Below, in pieces: positions 1 through 7,392 of a stretch of 40,931 bases of DNA (its first letter is position 1; every line of letters begins with the position of its first letter). The position numbers were made by a program, and so were the translations under genes. The notes under the pieces were generated by a model. That model did no database searches, had not been told where the DNA came from, and saw only the letters and a list, made by a program, of their open reading frames with translations. The DNA comes from Acidobacteriaceae bacterium (lineage in GTDB: Bacteria > Acidobacteriota > Terriglobia > Terriglobales > Acidobacteriaceae), in the NCBI GenBank assembly GCA_003139795.1, contig PLGM01000271.1, forward strand, positions 1 to 40,931, read 5' to 3'.

Positions 1-90
1 ACCGTTGGATCGATCTGGCCACCGAACTATCCAACCTCCGCCTCGCCAACAAGCGCTCCTGATCCAAACCGAGAACTTGGCACTGTCCAG
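1..90 (+). mobile_element. Right-hand end of an insertion sequence (partial)
   Basis: The segment 73-90 reads GAACTTGGCACTGTCCAG. Its reverse complement matches the very last 18 bases of the window with one mismatch, which is how the two inverted ends of one insertion sequence would look. Inside it, an open frame from 3 ends at the TGA at 60-62 and reads RWIDLATELSNLRLANKRS, a plausible transposase C-terminus stopping about 10 nt before the terminal repeat. I do not recognise the family. The boundary at 90 is inferred from the repeat. No target-site duplication can be checked because only one side of this copy is present. Confidence 0.6.
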
Positions 91-115
91 TTCCTGAAAC
101 AGTGCGAACAAACTC

Positions 116-2251
116 CTAAAACAGAGCATAGGAAGTTGGCTGCGGGGGCAGATTTCCGTGAAGCAGCGCCTCGATCTCAGGCAGAACCGCAATTTCCGTT
201 TCACCGTCGCTGGAGTTTGCGCTCTTCAACAGCGCATCATCCTCCGCCAGTTGGCTCGCGCTCAGGGGCTCTCCCCGATCGAACCGATCGAGCGCCCGCA
301 ACGCTGCGCCGGCCAATGCCGACAGACGCTTGGCATGGTCCGATACCTCTTGCAAATCCTTTGACTGCGCAAGATACGGGTCGAGAAGAGCATCATTGCG
401 CGACCACAACTGTAGCCACGCGCGCAACGTTTGTTCCGAAGCGGCACCGTGCGTCTTCAGGTAGTCCGCGACAGCGTTGCGGAACTCGTATTTTGCGGCG
501 GAATCGACCAGCACGACGTCGGCAACGCGATTCAGAGGCGGCGCGGCATCCCGCTCGGCGGGGGGGTTGAAGCCCTCGCCCGACAGCCGCCTGTACCCTT
601 TGATGGGAATAAGAACATCCAGGAGGGTTTTAACCGGCTCGACCGGAAGGCTGCCCGCGAGCCTCTTGATCTGCACGTCGTAGTCGGCCAGGTTATGAAC
701 CCCCTCGCGGTCCAGCAGCGAACTTAGTTGAAAGAGCCGGCGGTACATATCGGACACATCCAGCGCGTCTGGCGTCGACCACAGCCGCTCCGCAATGGCG
801 CCCGTGCGCGGCCAGGTTCTGGCCTCGATATTCCACCTGTCGGCTAACTCGGTCCATATGGCGGCCTCGCCTCCCAGCAGAGACTTATCCGTTCCGGCAT
901 CTGCATTTGCGGGAAGGGCGTCATTCAGGTAGTGAGCGTGCGCGGGATAGAACAAGTCAAGATAGAAGCCCCTGGACACCAGGACTTTGTTGCCGTTGTT
1001 CATCGGAGTGCGCAGCAGGTCCGTCTTGGCCATGGGGGACCAGGCCTGAAAGATGGTATCTCTGGACGTATCCGGCGCGTAGGCTTCTTCCCAGGCAACC
1101 ATTTGTTTCCCATGACTGGCGACGATGGCCCGCATCCTTTCGACGAAGTAGGCCTGCAAGGCCGGCGCATCGGCGAAATGATGGGATTGCATGAAGGCGA
1201 CAATGGCTGGATTGGCGAGCCAGACGGCGCCGTTGTTTTCATCCGCGCCTATGTGAAAATACGGAGCGGGAAAGAGCTGGGACATCTCCAGCACAAACTT
1301 ATCTAGAAACTGATAAGTCGATTCGCGGGTTGGATCGAAGGCGGGCACCTTCGCCGTTTGCATCGCCGCGCCCATTTCCATCAAGGTCGACTTGGAAGTT
1401 ATCCCTTCATAGACCAGCACGCCGGGCTTGAACGGCCCCGGCGAACTGGATAACTCGGGATATCCGGCAAACCAGCTCTTCGCATGGCTGGGCATATCGA
1501 ATTCGGGAACGATCAGGATGCCGCGCAACTCCGCATAGCGAATAAGATCGCGCATCCCGGCCTGCGTGTAGTACTGGCCGTTCGAGCCTTCCGTTTGCAG
1601 CCGGGGAAACACCTTCGACTCGACGCGGAAACCTTCATTGTCCGATAAGTGGAGATGAAGCACGTTCAGCTTCACCAGTTCCATGGCATCCAGGTTTCTT
1701 TCGAGAACCTCGAGGGGAATAAAGTGCCTGGCGACATCGATCATCAGGCCGCGCCAAGGATACAGTGGGGAATCCTCGATGGTCAAGGCGGGCAGAAAGA
1801 CCCGCCGCCCGTCCTTTTGAATCAATTGGCGGATGGTGGCCATTCCACGCAAGGCGCCGATGCTGCCGGCCGCCTGAAGACGCGCGCCCTCGGGAGTAAT
1901 GGTGAGCGTATAAGACTCATCCGCGCCGATGCGCATGGGAGATGAGTTATGCACGACGATCGAGAGCGCCCCGGATGCGGGGGCCGATGTGGACAATCGA
2001 AACTCTACCGGAATAGAAGAGCCGGTTTCTCTCTCGAGCGACTGGAGCAATCGATCCACGGCGGAGCGAGTTATCTGGTCCGCCGGGTCGGCCTCGACCT
2101 GCAGACTGAACCCCCGATCGAGGTCAAGTTCACCCGTTCCCATGCTGAGCTGGCGCGGCAAGGGCATGAGAGAGACCGCGGGGCCGGCCTGGGAAAGCGC
2201 AAGGGCAGATGCGCCCAAAAGAGCAAGGGTCATTGCTTCGAGTATCCTCAT
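116..2251 (-). CDS. Exported beta-N-acetylhexosaminidase, GH20
   Basis: This enzyme would release terminal beta-linked GlcNAc or GalNAc from chitin or murein fragments in the periplasm or at the cell surface. The protein has 711 residues from the chosen start. It opens with a hydrophobic signal peptide (MRILEAMTLALLGASALALSQA), then a GH20b-type N-terminal domain (about 25-155) and a TIM-barrel catalytic domain from about 165 (YPWRGLMIDVARHF, then LHLHLSDNEGFR). The GH20 catalytic Asp-Glu pair is in HIGADENN (D337/E338). A longer frame starts at 2371, but that would put 40 unlike residues before the signal peptide and overlap the upstream gene. The ATG at 2251 lies 7 nt after the upstream stop, with GAGG about 10 nt ahead. 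It is the distal gene of a hexosaminidase pair. Its stop is only 26 nt from the insertion-sequence end, so the C-terminus could be slightly altered. Confidence 0.88.
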   Translation of the reverse strand: MRILEAMTLALLGASALALSQAGPAVSLMPLPRQLSMGTGELDLDRGFSLQVEADPADQITRSAVDRLLQSLERETGSSIPVEFRLSTSAPASGALSIVVHNSSPMRIGADESYTLTITPEGARLQAAGSIGALRGMATIRQLIQKDGRRVFLPALTIEDSPLYPWRGLMIDVARHFIPLEVLERNLDAMELVKLNVLHLHLSDNEGFRVESKVFPRLQTEGSNGQYYTQAGMRDLIRYAELRGILIVPEFDMPSHAKSWFAGYPELSSSPGPFKPGVLVYEGITSKSTLMEMGAAMQTAKVPAFDPTRESTYQFLDKFVLEMSQLFPAPYFHIGADENNGAVWLANPAIVAFMQSHHFADAPALQAYFVERMRAIVASHGKQMVAWEEAYAPDTSRDTIFQAWSPMAKTDLLRTPMNNGNKVLVSRGFYLDLFYPAHAHYLNDALPANADAGTDKSLLGGEAAIWTELADRWNIEARTWPRTGAIAERLWSTPDALDVSDMYRRLFQLSSLLDREGVHNLADYDVQIKRLAGSLPVEPVKTLLDVLIPIKGYRRLSGEGFNPPAERDAAPPLNRVADVVLVDSAAKYEFRNAVADYLKTHGAASEQTLRAWLQLWSRNDALLDPYLAQSKDLQEVSDHAKRLSALAGAALRALDRFDRGEPLSASQLAEDDALLKSANSSDGETEIAVLPEIEALLHGNLPPQPTSYALF

Positions 2252-2258
2252 GGTTCCA

Positions 2259-4361
2259 TTACCTCGCCACCGCGGGCAGGCCGAGCGCGGAAGCTGGGGG
2301 CAGTGGCTTGCCGCTTCCGAAATCCCATTCTGTCTCCCGGAAGCGGTTGCCGCGCCGTTGCCACTCTTCAATCGCCAGGTCGTAGCGAACGGTGACGCTG
2401 TTCAGCCAATAGGGGCGGTTCTCGCCGAGCCAGACCTGGCTGTACTCGCCTTTCACTGCCGAGTAGGCATCGCGCAGGTCCTGGCAAAAGCCGTTGTCGC
2501 CGCCGATCTTGTCCAGGGCATTGTAGGTTTCCCCGTCGTGCTCCTTGTCGCGGGGGCGGGCGAGAGACTGGGCATAGCCGTCGGCAATCTGCTGGCTCAT
2601 CTCGAACTTCATCCCGATCAGGTCGAGCCGGCGCGCGCCGAGGTCCATGGCGGTGAGGGCATCGGGTTCTTTCAGTCCAGGGTTGGCGCTCCGCGCCTCG
2701 GCTACCAGAACGATGGCCTGCTCGGCGTGGCGGCGCATCTCCGGCGCCAGCGGCAGCAGCCTGGCGGTCACGGCCTGGCCCTGCGGGCTCCACGGATCGA
2801 GCCAGAAAAGTTCGTCGCTATTGATCTCCACCTTGGCCTGAGAGAGGACCTCGAAGGCGGCCATCAGTTCCTTTTGAGAATCGTTCACCTTGCCGCTCGC
2901 GTCGCCGTGGAAGACCGGTCCAAAGGCGTCCTGGTAGGCGGCAATCGAGCTCTCGCCCGGCTGCCACGCGGCGACCGCGCCAAAGAGAACCGTGTACCAG
3001 TCCAGATTGAAGAGGCCCTCGCCGTCGTCGTTCCAGACGGTGGTCAGCGAGCCGGTGGAACCCAGCCGCTGGCCGTCGCGGACAAAGCCCTGGATGTTTC
3101 CGAAAGCTGTTTTGGCCAGCGGATAGACCTCGCCCCAGTTGGCGTCGCCGTCACCAATCCAGGTCTCGATGCCGGCCTTCGCAAAGGGCTCAATCATCTT
3201 GTCAAAGCCCTTGGTGTCACCGTAATTCCATGGAATGGCGATCATGTCCTTGGGCAGGCCTGGGACGGCCTTGGGATCGTCTCCGCCGATATCTCCCCAG
3301 AACAGCAGGCGGCGGTGGAGCGGCGCCAGTTCATCGTGAATCTGGCGGAGAAAATCCACGTACACCGGCCCATAGCCCCTGGCCTGCACCTGCTGGTGTG
3401 TGCGTCCCAGGCCCAGGTCGGCGGTCTCGTCGGCTCCGATGTGGAGGAAGGGCGACGGGAACTCTTGAGCAATCTGCGTAAACCAGTCCTTGATGAGGGG
3501 CAGCGAGCCCGGCTGGCCCGGAGCCAGCACGTTGCCGTGGGGGGTCTCGGCGACATCCTCGTACAGGTCGTATTTCAGCACATGGTGAAGATGGCCGAAG
3601 GCCTCCTGCTCGGGCACCACCGTGATGTGATATTGGCGCGCGTACTGGACCAGCTCGGCCACGTCGGCGGGGCTCATGGCGCTGCCCGGAGGCGCCGCCA
3701 AGGGCTGGTTGGGGTAGAGCAGCGTGTGCTCGAAGTAGGGCGAATAGATGTTGACCTTGTACGAGGCGAAGACGCGAATCTGGTGCTTCTGAAATTCGAG
3801 GGTGGGAAACGGACCGCGGGAGAGGTCGTCGTCGATGCCGCGATATTTCATCGCCGGCCAGTCGCGCACCGTGCCGGTGGGCAGAACGGACTTGCCGCCG
3901 GGAAGCGGGAGCAACTGCTTGAAGGTTTGAACGCCATAGAAGATGCCGGCGCTGGAGGCGGCAACTATCGAGGCCTGGCGCGGGTCGATGGCCAGCACGT
4001 AGCCCTCGTCTTCCATGGCCGCATCGAATGCGAGCCCCTGGCTGGCCAGCAGCGCCTTCGCCTGAGCCGACCCGGTGCGCAGCAAAACTACCCGGTAAGC
4101 TGTCTTCGCGTCCTTTGCCCCAGCCGGCGCCGCTTGCCTCGCTGCTTCTTCCAGATCACGGGCGGCAAACTCGTCTTCGGGGTCATGGCCAGGCACGTTG
4201 ACCTCAATGGTTGCCGGCAAGGCTGTTTCTCCGGCAAAATGCGCCTCGCGGGGCGCGGGCAGCAAGCGCACCTGGGCCAGGGCCAGGGAGGGGAGTGCAA
4301 CGAGAAGGCTGAGGACTGCCCCCACGACGAAGGGCGCTTTTGGGGAGTTGAGGTTCGACAT
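2259..4361 (-). CDS. Exported GH20-like beta-N-acetylhexosaminidase
   Basis: The 700-residue protein is a second hexosaminidase-type glycoside hydrolase, only distantly similar to its downstream neighbour. It has a signal peptide (FVVGAVLSLLVALPSLALAQ), an N-terminal GH20b-like domain (about 30-165) and a barrel starting near DWPAMKYRGIDDDLSRG. The acid pair is in FLHIGADETADLG (D311/E312, HIGADE as in the neighbour). A helical C-terminal region of about 200 residues follows. An in-frame GTG lies at 4370, but GGAGGT at 4368-4373 is spaced 7 nt from the ATG at 4361, so the ATG is preferred. The two GH20 genes are 7 nt apart and surely co-transcribed. Substrate (murein, chitin oligomers or glycoprotein sugar) is inferred from context only. 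Confidence 0.85.
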   Translation of the reverse strand: MSNLNSPKAPFVVGAVLSLLVALPSLALAQVRLLPAPREAHFAGETALPATIEVNVPGHDPEDEFAARDLEEAARQAAPAGAKDAKTAYRVVLLRTGSAQAKALLASQGLAFDAAMEDEGYVLAIDPRQASIVAASSAGIFYGVQTFKQLLPLPGGKSVLPTGTVRDWPAMKYRGIDDDLSRGPFPTLEFQKHQIRVFASYKVNIYSPYFEHTLLYPNQPLAAPPGSAMSPADVAELVQYARQYHITVVPEQEAFGHLHHVLKYDLYEDVAETPHGNVLAPGQPGSLPLIKDWFTQIAQEFPSPFLHIGADETADLGLGRTHQQVQARGYGPVYVDFLRQIHDELAPLHRRLLFWGDIGGDDPKAVPGLPKDMIAIPWNYGDTKGFDKMIEPFAKAGIETWIGDGDANWGEVYPLAKTAFGNIQGFVRDGQRLGSTGSLTTVWNDDGEGLFNLDWYTVLFGAVAAWQPGESSIAAYQDAFGPVFHGDASGKVNDSQKELMAAFEVLSQAKVEINSDELFWLDPWSPQGQAVTARLLPLAPEMRRHAEQAIVLVAEARSANPGLKEPDALTAMDLGARRLDLIGMKFEMSQQIADGYAQSLARPRDKEHDGETYNALDKIGGDNGFCQDLRDAYSAVKGEYSQVWLGENRPYWLNSVTVRYDLAIEEWQRRGNRFRETEWDFGSGKPLPPASALGLPAVAR

Positions 4362-4376
4362 TCCAACCACCTCCAG

Positions 4377-4391
4377 CTCAGAATATTGAGC
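4377..4391. promoter_or_regulatory. Shared 15-bp motif upstream of the GH20 pair
   Basis: CTCAGAATATTGAGC lies directly upstream of the ribosome-binding site of the GH20 genes. It recurs with one change (CTCAAAATATTGAGC) at 6937-6951, upstream of the first TonB receptor. The outer CTCA/TGAG are inverted repeats, as in an operator. Binding protein unknown. Confidence 0.35.
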
Positions 4392-4478
4392 GAGTTGTTT
4401 TGATCACGTCATTGTAGACCAGAGAGTTCCGCCCCCCTGTGTCCAAAAGCGGCATCTCCACCAGCGCGGGCCAGGGAA

Positions 4479-5606
4479 TCACGCTCCCGGCTGCTTCTCC
4501 ACTACCGCTTTGGAGAGGTTTCTGGGATGGTCCACGTCCACGCCGTGTTCGAGGGCCATGAAGTAGGCGAACAGTTGCAGGGGAACCACCTCGGGAATGG
4601 GAAGCAGGTGCTCGGGGGCCGGTTGGACGTAGACGCAATCGTTGACCAGATCCGTCACCTCCCGGTCGCCGGTGTTGGCGATGGCGATCAGCTTTGCCCC
4701 CTGGACCTTCATGTCGCGCAGCAGCTCCAGCGTTTTCTCATAGCGCAGCACAGACGCATCGAGACTGCGATCTACGGTGGCCAGCACCACCAGCGGCACG
4801 GTATCGCTGACCAGGGCATTGGGCCCGTGCTTCAACTCGCCCGCCGGGTAGCCTTCGGCGTGGATATACGAGGCTTCCTTCAGCTTCAATGCGCCCTCGC
4901 GCGCGATGGCATAGTGGATTCCCCGGCCCAGGTAAAGGAAGGTGGCGGCGAAGGAGTACTTGCTCGCCAGGGCGGCCATCCGTTCCCGCCAGGGGTCGAG
5001 TTGCGCTTCGATGCTGCCCGGCAGCGCCTCGAGGGCTTCAATGTGGGCGGCCAGGGACTGGGCATCGATGCGCCCCAGGCGCGCGCCCTCGTAGAGCGCC
5101 AGCAGATAGAGCACGGCCAACTGGCAGGTAAAGCTCTTGGTAGCCGGAATCGCCTTTTCAATTCCGGCAGCCAGGGGCATGGAAACGTCGGCCTCATGCG
5201 CCATGGTGGAGGCAATGGCGTTGGTGATGGCCAGGGTCTTTTGCCCGCGCCGGCGCGCCTCGCGCAAGGCCGCCAGCGTATCGGAGGTCTCGCCCGACTG
5301 GGAGAGCACCAGGACGCTGGGATGGCGCAGATCCGTTCCTCCGCGGCAACAGTATTCGCTGGCATACTCCACATCGACAGCCAGGCCGCACAGGTCTTCG
5401 AGCAGAATCTCCGCGGCCAGGCCGCTGTGGCGGCTGGACCCCGAGGCGGCAATCAGAATCTCGCCCTCGGGAACGGACCAGCCCGCCAGCAGGCCGGCAA
5501 GCTCAGGTTTCAGGCCCTTGCGGTCCAGGTAAAGCGCCAGGGTGCGGCGCAGCGCCTGGGGCTGTTCGTAGATTTCGCGCAACATCTCGTGTTCAAAGTT
5601 GTGCAT
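4479..5606 (-). CDS. Stand-alone GlmS-type SIS protein, probable glucosamine-6-phosphate deaminase (NagB-II type)
   Basis: The 375-residue protein corresponds to the isomerase half of GlmS without the N-terminal glutaminase domain. Two SIS domains cover about 35-170 and 205-350. The sugar-phosphate loop SQSGETSDT is at 102-110. EGALKLKEASYIHAEG and AGELKHGP carry the equivalents of E. coli GlmS Glu488 and His504 (E244, H260), and PRNLSKAVVE carries the catalytic C-terminal Lys (K366). Without a glutaminase such proteins work in the catabolic direction, turning glucosamine-6-P into fructose-6-P and ammonia; the NagB-II enzymes of Shewanella are the family precedent. The start at 5606 has AGGA about 9 nt upstream. 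It is cytoplasmic, 117 nt upstream of the GH20 genes on the same strand, and divergent from the DeoR regulator. An AgaS-like role on galactosamine-6-P is the main alternative. Confidence 0.82.
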   Translation of the reverse strand: MHNFEHEMLREIYEQPQALRRTLALYLDRKGLKPELAGLLAGWSVPEGEILIAASGSSRHSGLAAEILLEDLCGLAVDVEYASEYCCRGGTDLRHPSVLVLSQSGETSDTLAALREARRRGQKTLAITNAIASTMAHEADVSMPLAAGIEKAIPATKSFTCQLAVLYLLALYEGARLGRIDAQSLAAHIEALEALPGSIEAQLDPWRERMAALASKYSFAATFLYLGRGIHYAIAREGALKLKEASYIHAEGYPAGELKHGPNALVSDTVPLVVLATVDRSLDASVLRYEKTLELLRDMKVQGAKLIAIANTGDREVTDLVNDCVYVQPAPEHLLPIPEVVPLQLFAYFMALEHGVDVDHPRNLSKAVVEKQPGA

Positions 5607-5700
5607 GGTTGCGATCCTGGAATCGTGCCCTCAGGGGCAGAGATTCATTTCCCACTCGATCATACAGCTACTAATCAATCAAAACGCTGAGCATCTCAAG

Positions 5701-5721
5701 GATAATTTCGGCGAAATTATC
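5701..5721. promoter_or_regulatory. Perfect 21-nt palindrome, putative operator of the DeoR regulator
   Basis: GATAATTTCG at 5701-5710 and CGAAATTATC at 5712-5721 are exact inverted repeats around one central G. The palindrome sits between the divergent SIS deaminase and DeoR-type regulator genes, where an autoregulatory operator is expected. Assignment to the adjacent regulator is inference. Confidence 0.65.
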
Positions 5722-5739
5722 AAAAAATGCGAATAGAGG

Positions 5740-5770
5740 TTGCAAGTCTCCATGGCAGAGAGGTTAGAAT
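5740..5770 (+). promoter_or_regulatory. Possible sigma70-type promoter for the DeoR regulator
   Basis: TTGCAA at 5740-5745 and TAGAAT at 5765-5770 (spacer 19 nt) precede the regulator's ATG at 5780. The start has no clear Shine-Dalgarno, so the transcript may have almost no leader. The 21-nt palindrome lies just upstream of the -35. Confidence 0.35.
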
Positions 5771-5779
5771 CGGTGCGGT

Positions 5780-6565
5780 ATGTCCGACTCCATCAATCGC
5801 CGCTCGGAGCTGATCATCAAGTTTCTGCTGCGGACCGGCAGCGCAACCATTGAAGAGATCCTCGCCGTCGCGGGTTCCTCGGCGCCCAGCATCCGGCGGG
5901 ACCTGGCGCGGCTGGAAAACCGGGGCCTGATCCGGCGAACACACGGCGGCGCCACGCTGGTGGAACCGCTGCTCTACGAGCCGTTCCGCTACGACAGCTC
6001 GTTTCTGGCGCGCGAGCAACGGTTTGCGGAAGAAAAGCGGCGCATCGGCCTGGCAGCCGCCGAACTCGTCCAGGCCAATGAGACGGTGGGCCTGACGGCG
6101 GGCACGACCACGACGCATATCGGCCGCAGCCTGCGCCACCGCGACAAGATTCGGGTGATCACCAACGCCATCAACATTGGCATGGAACTGTGCAACCAGC
6201 CCGGCATCCGCACCTATTTGACCGGCGGAGTGGTGCCTTGGGCGTACACGTTTTCGCTCACCGGAAACGCCGCGCTCAACTTCCTCGACGATGTTTACAT
6301 GGACAAGGTGTTTCTGGCCGTGACCGGCCTGGACGTCGAGCGGGGCGCGACCACGCTCGAAACCGAAGAGGCGCTGATCTTCCGCAAGATGCTCAAGCAG
6401 TCCAAGCAGGTCATCGTCACCGCCGACTCCAGCAAACTGGGCAAAGTCAGCCCCGCGTTCATCTGCCCGGCCAATGAGATCCACATCCTGATTACCGACG
6501 CAGGCGCCACCCCCGAGGCGCTGGCCCCATTCGAGAGCCAGGGCATGCGCGTTATCCGCGCATAA
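5780..6565 (+). CDS. DeoR-family transcriptional regulator of amino-sugar catabolism
   Basis: The 261-residue protein has the standard DeoR layout. A winged helix-turn-helix spans about 5-60 (TIEEILAVAGSSAPSIRRDLARLENRGLI, then RRTHGGA). A DeoRC sensor domain of about 75-235 shows the family motifs TAGTTTTHIGR, VITNAINI and YLTGG for sugar-phosphate binding, and ADSSKLGK near the end. By family it is most like AgaR/GlpR-type repressors, which are relieved by a phosphorylated sugar. Its position divergent from the SIS deaminase, with the palindrome between, makes an amino-sugar phosphate the likely effector. A TAGAAT -10-like box lies 10 nt from the ATG. Confidence 0.88.
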   Translation: MSDSINRRSELIIKFLLRTGSATIEEILAVAGSSAPSIRRDLARLENRGLIRRTHGGATLVEPLLYEPFRYDSSFLAREQRFAEEKRRIGLAAAELVQANETVGLTAGTTTTHIGRSLRHRDKIRVITNAINIGMELCNQPGIRTYLTGGVVPWAYTFSLTGNAALNFLDDVYMDKVFLAVTGLDVERGATTLETEEALIFRKMLKQSKQVIVTADSSKLGKVSPAFICPANEIHILITDAGATPEALAPFESQGMRVIRA

Positions 6566-6833
6566 ATCCTTGAAGAAATTCGAATTGCGCGCATTCGGGC
6601 CATCGGCCCAGGGTTGCATCCTCGGTTGAGCGGTCTGAGGCTCCGCGCGCGGTCTGCTGCTGACGGCCCCAGAGCCTTAAGCCTGATCAAGCAGCCGGGT
6701 CGCCTTGCCTGCATCTGCCTCCAGCAGTGCCGGACCACCAAACGCACAATGCTTTCCCGGCCCGCCCGTCAATCCCGTTTCCAGCCTCCTGTCTGCGCTG
6801 GAACCGTCCCCCGCGGGGTCGTGCCCACTCCAT

Positions 6834-6873
6834 TGGAGAATCCCCGTCAAGTCTGGAGGAATCCCGTTAAGTC
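6834..6873. repeat. Tandem 20-nt direct repeat
   Basis: TGGAGAATCCCCGTCAAGTC (6834-6853) is followed directly by TGGAGGAATCCCGTTAAGTC (6854-6873), 16 of 20 positions identical. It ends about 110 nt upstream of the predicted -35 of the receptor promoter. Tandem repeats of this length can be activator sites; this one may also be a chance duplication. Confidence 0.4.
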
Positions 6874-6936
6874 CTGAAAAAACAACAAAGAAGCGCCATC
6901 GGCTGGTTGATCTTTGTCCTTATGGAGGCAATTTCT

Positions 6937-6951
6937 CTCAAAATATTGAGC
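6937..6951. promoter_or_regulatory. Second copy of the shared CTCA..TGAG motif
   Basis: CTCAAAATATTGAGC matches 4377-4391 at 14 of 15 positions. It lies 30 nt upstream of the predicted -35 of the TonB receptor promoter. Confidence 0.35.
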
Positions 6952-6980
6952 ATTTGAAGCCTTTTTTTTCATTTTCCCTC

Positions 6981-7010
6981 TTGCTTTCCATAGGGGAATT
7001 GGCCTATTGT
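6981..7010 (+). promoter_or_regulatory. Predicted sigma70-type promoter for the first TonB receptor
   Basis: TTGCTT at 6981-6986 and TATTGT at 7005-7010 are separated by 18 nt. Transcription from here would give a leader of about 370 nt. No competing better match was seen closer to the gene. Confidence 0.35.
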
Positions 7011-7161
7011 TCTCTCACGAAGTTTTATGCGCCACGCCGCGAACCGAACAGGACACCAAGAATGCATTGGTTGCGGCTATCGAGAACGAAAAGGGGAGAT
7101 TTGCCCGGCAAGTGCGTGCTGGAGCCAGTCAAGCCTGTTTGAACCACCTTGGGAGACTTTG

Positions 7162-7392
7162 ATGCTGAAACACAAGGGTCCATTTTGGAGTTCCGCCGCC
7201 GGAAGACCTCCGCTCTCCGCGGGGCTAGCCGGCCCGAAATCGACTGCTTCGGCCCGCAGCTTTTCTGAAGATCTCGAACTGAACTACCTCCCGCAATTTT
7301 CCTCATCCACAGATTCAGAATTCACCCGTCGATACGCACCTGCGTATAGGCATTCACTGGTTTTCAAAGAAAGGTGCGAAGGCAATGATTGA
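7162..7392 (+). CDS. Possible small leader ORF overlapping the receptor start
   Basis: A 76-codon frame begins MLKHKGPFWSSAAGRPPLS at an ATG with GGGAG six nt upstream, a better ribosome-binding site than that of the receptor itself. It ends at the TGA at 7390-7392, so its stop lies 5 nt inside the receptor gene, which starts at 7385. Such an arrangement allows translational coupling. The peptide has no recognisable domain, no signal peptide and a composition not obviously selected, so it may be non-coding leader. Confidence 0.25.
   Translation: MLKHKGPFWSSAAGRPPLSAGLAGPKSTASARSFSEDLELNYLPQFSSSTDSEFTRRYAPAYRHSLVFKERCEGND

Larger units (their letters stand above)
6566..7384. other. Long intergenic region upstream of the first TonB receptor
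   Basis: About 820 nt separate the regulator from the receptor. The part from 6566 to about 6830 shows nothing I recognise and no convincing gene. From 6834 on it holds a tandem 20-nt direct repeat, the shared CTCA..TGAG motif, a sigma70-like promoter and a small leader frame, each listed separately. The long leader suggests regulated expression of the receptor. Confidence 0.55.

Noticed and set aside
1929..4403. 824-codon open frame on the plus strand opposite the second GH20 gene
   Set aside because: It mirrors a clearly conserved GH20 gene, shows no domain pattern, and long antisense frames are common in high-GC DNA.
4527..5690. 387-codon plus-strand frame opposite the SIS deaminase
   Set aside because: It lies antisense to a well-supported enzyme and has low-complexity Gly/Gln/His composition with no recognisable motif.
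6566..6830. Structured RNA or riboswitch in the region after the DeoR gene
   Set aside because: No T-tract terminator, conserved core or pairing pattern of a known class could be recognised by eye.
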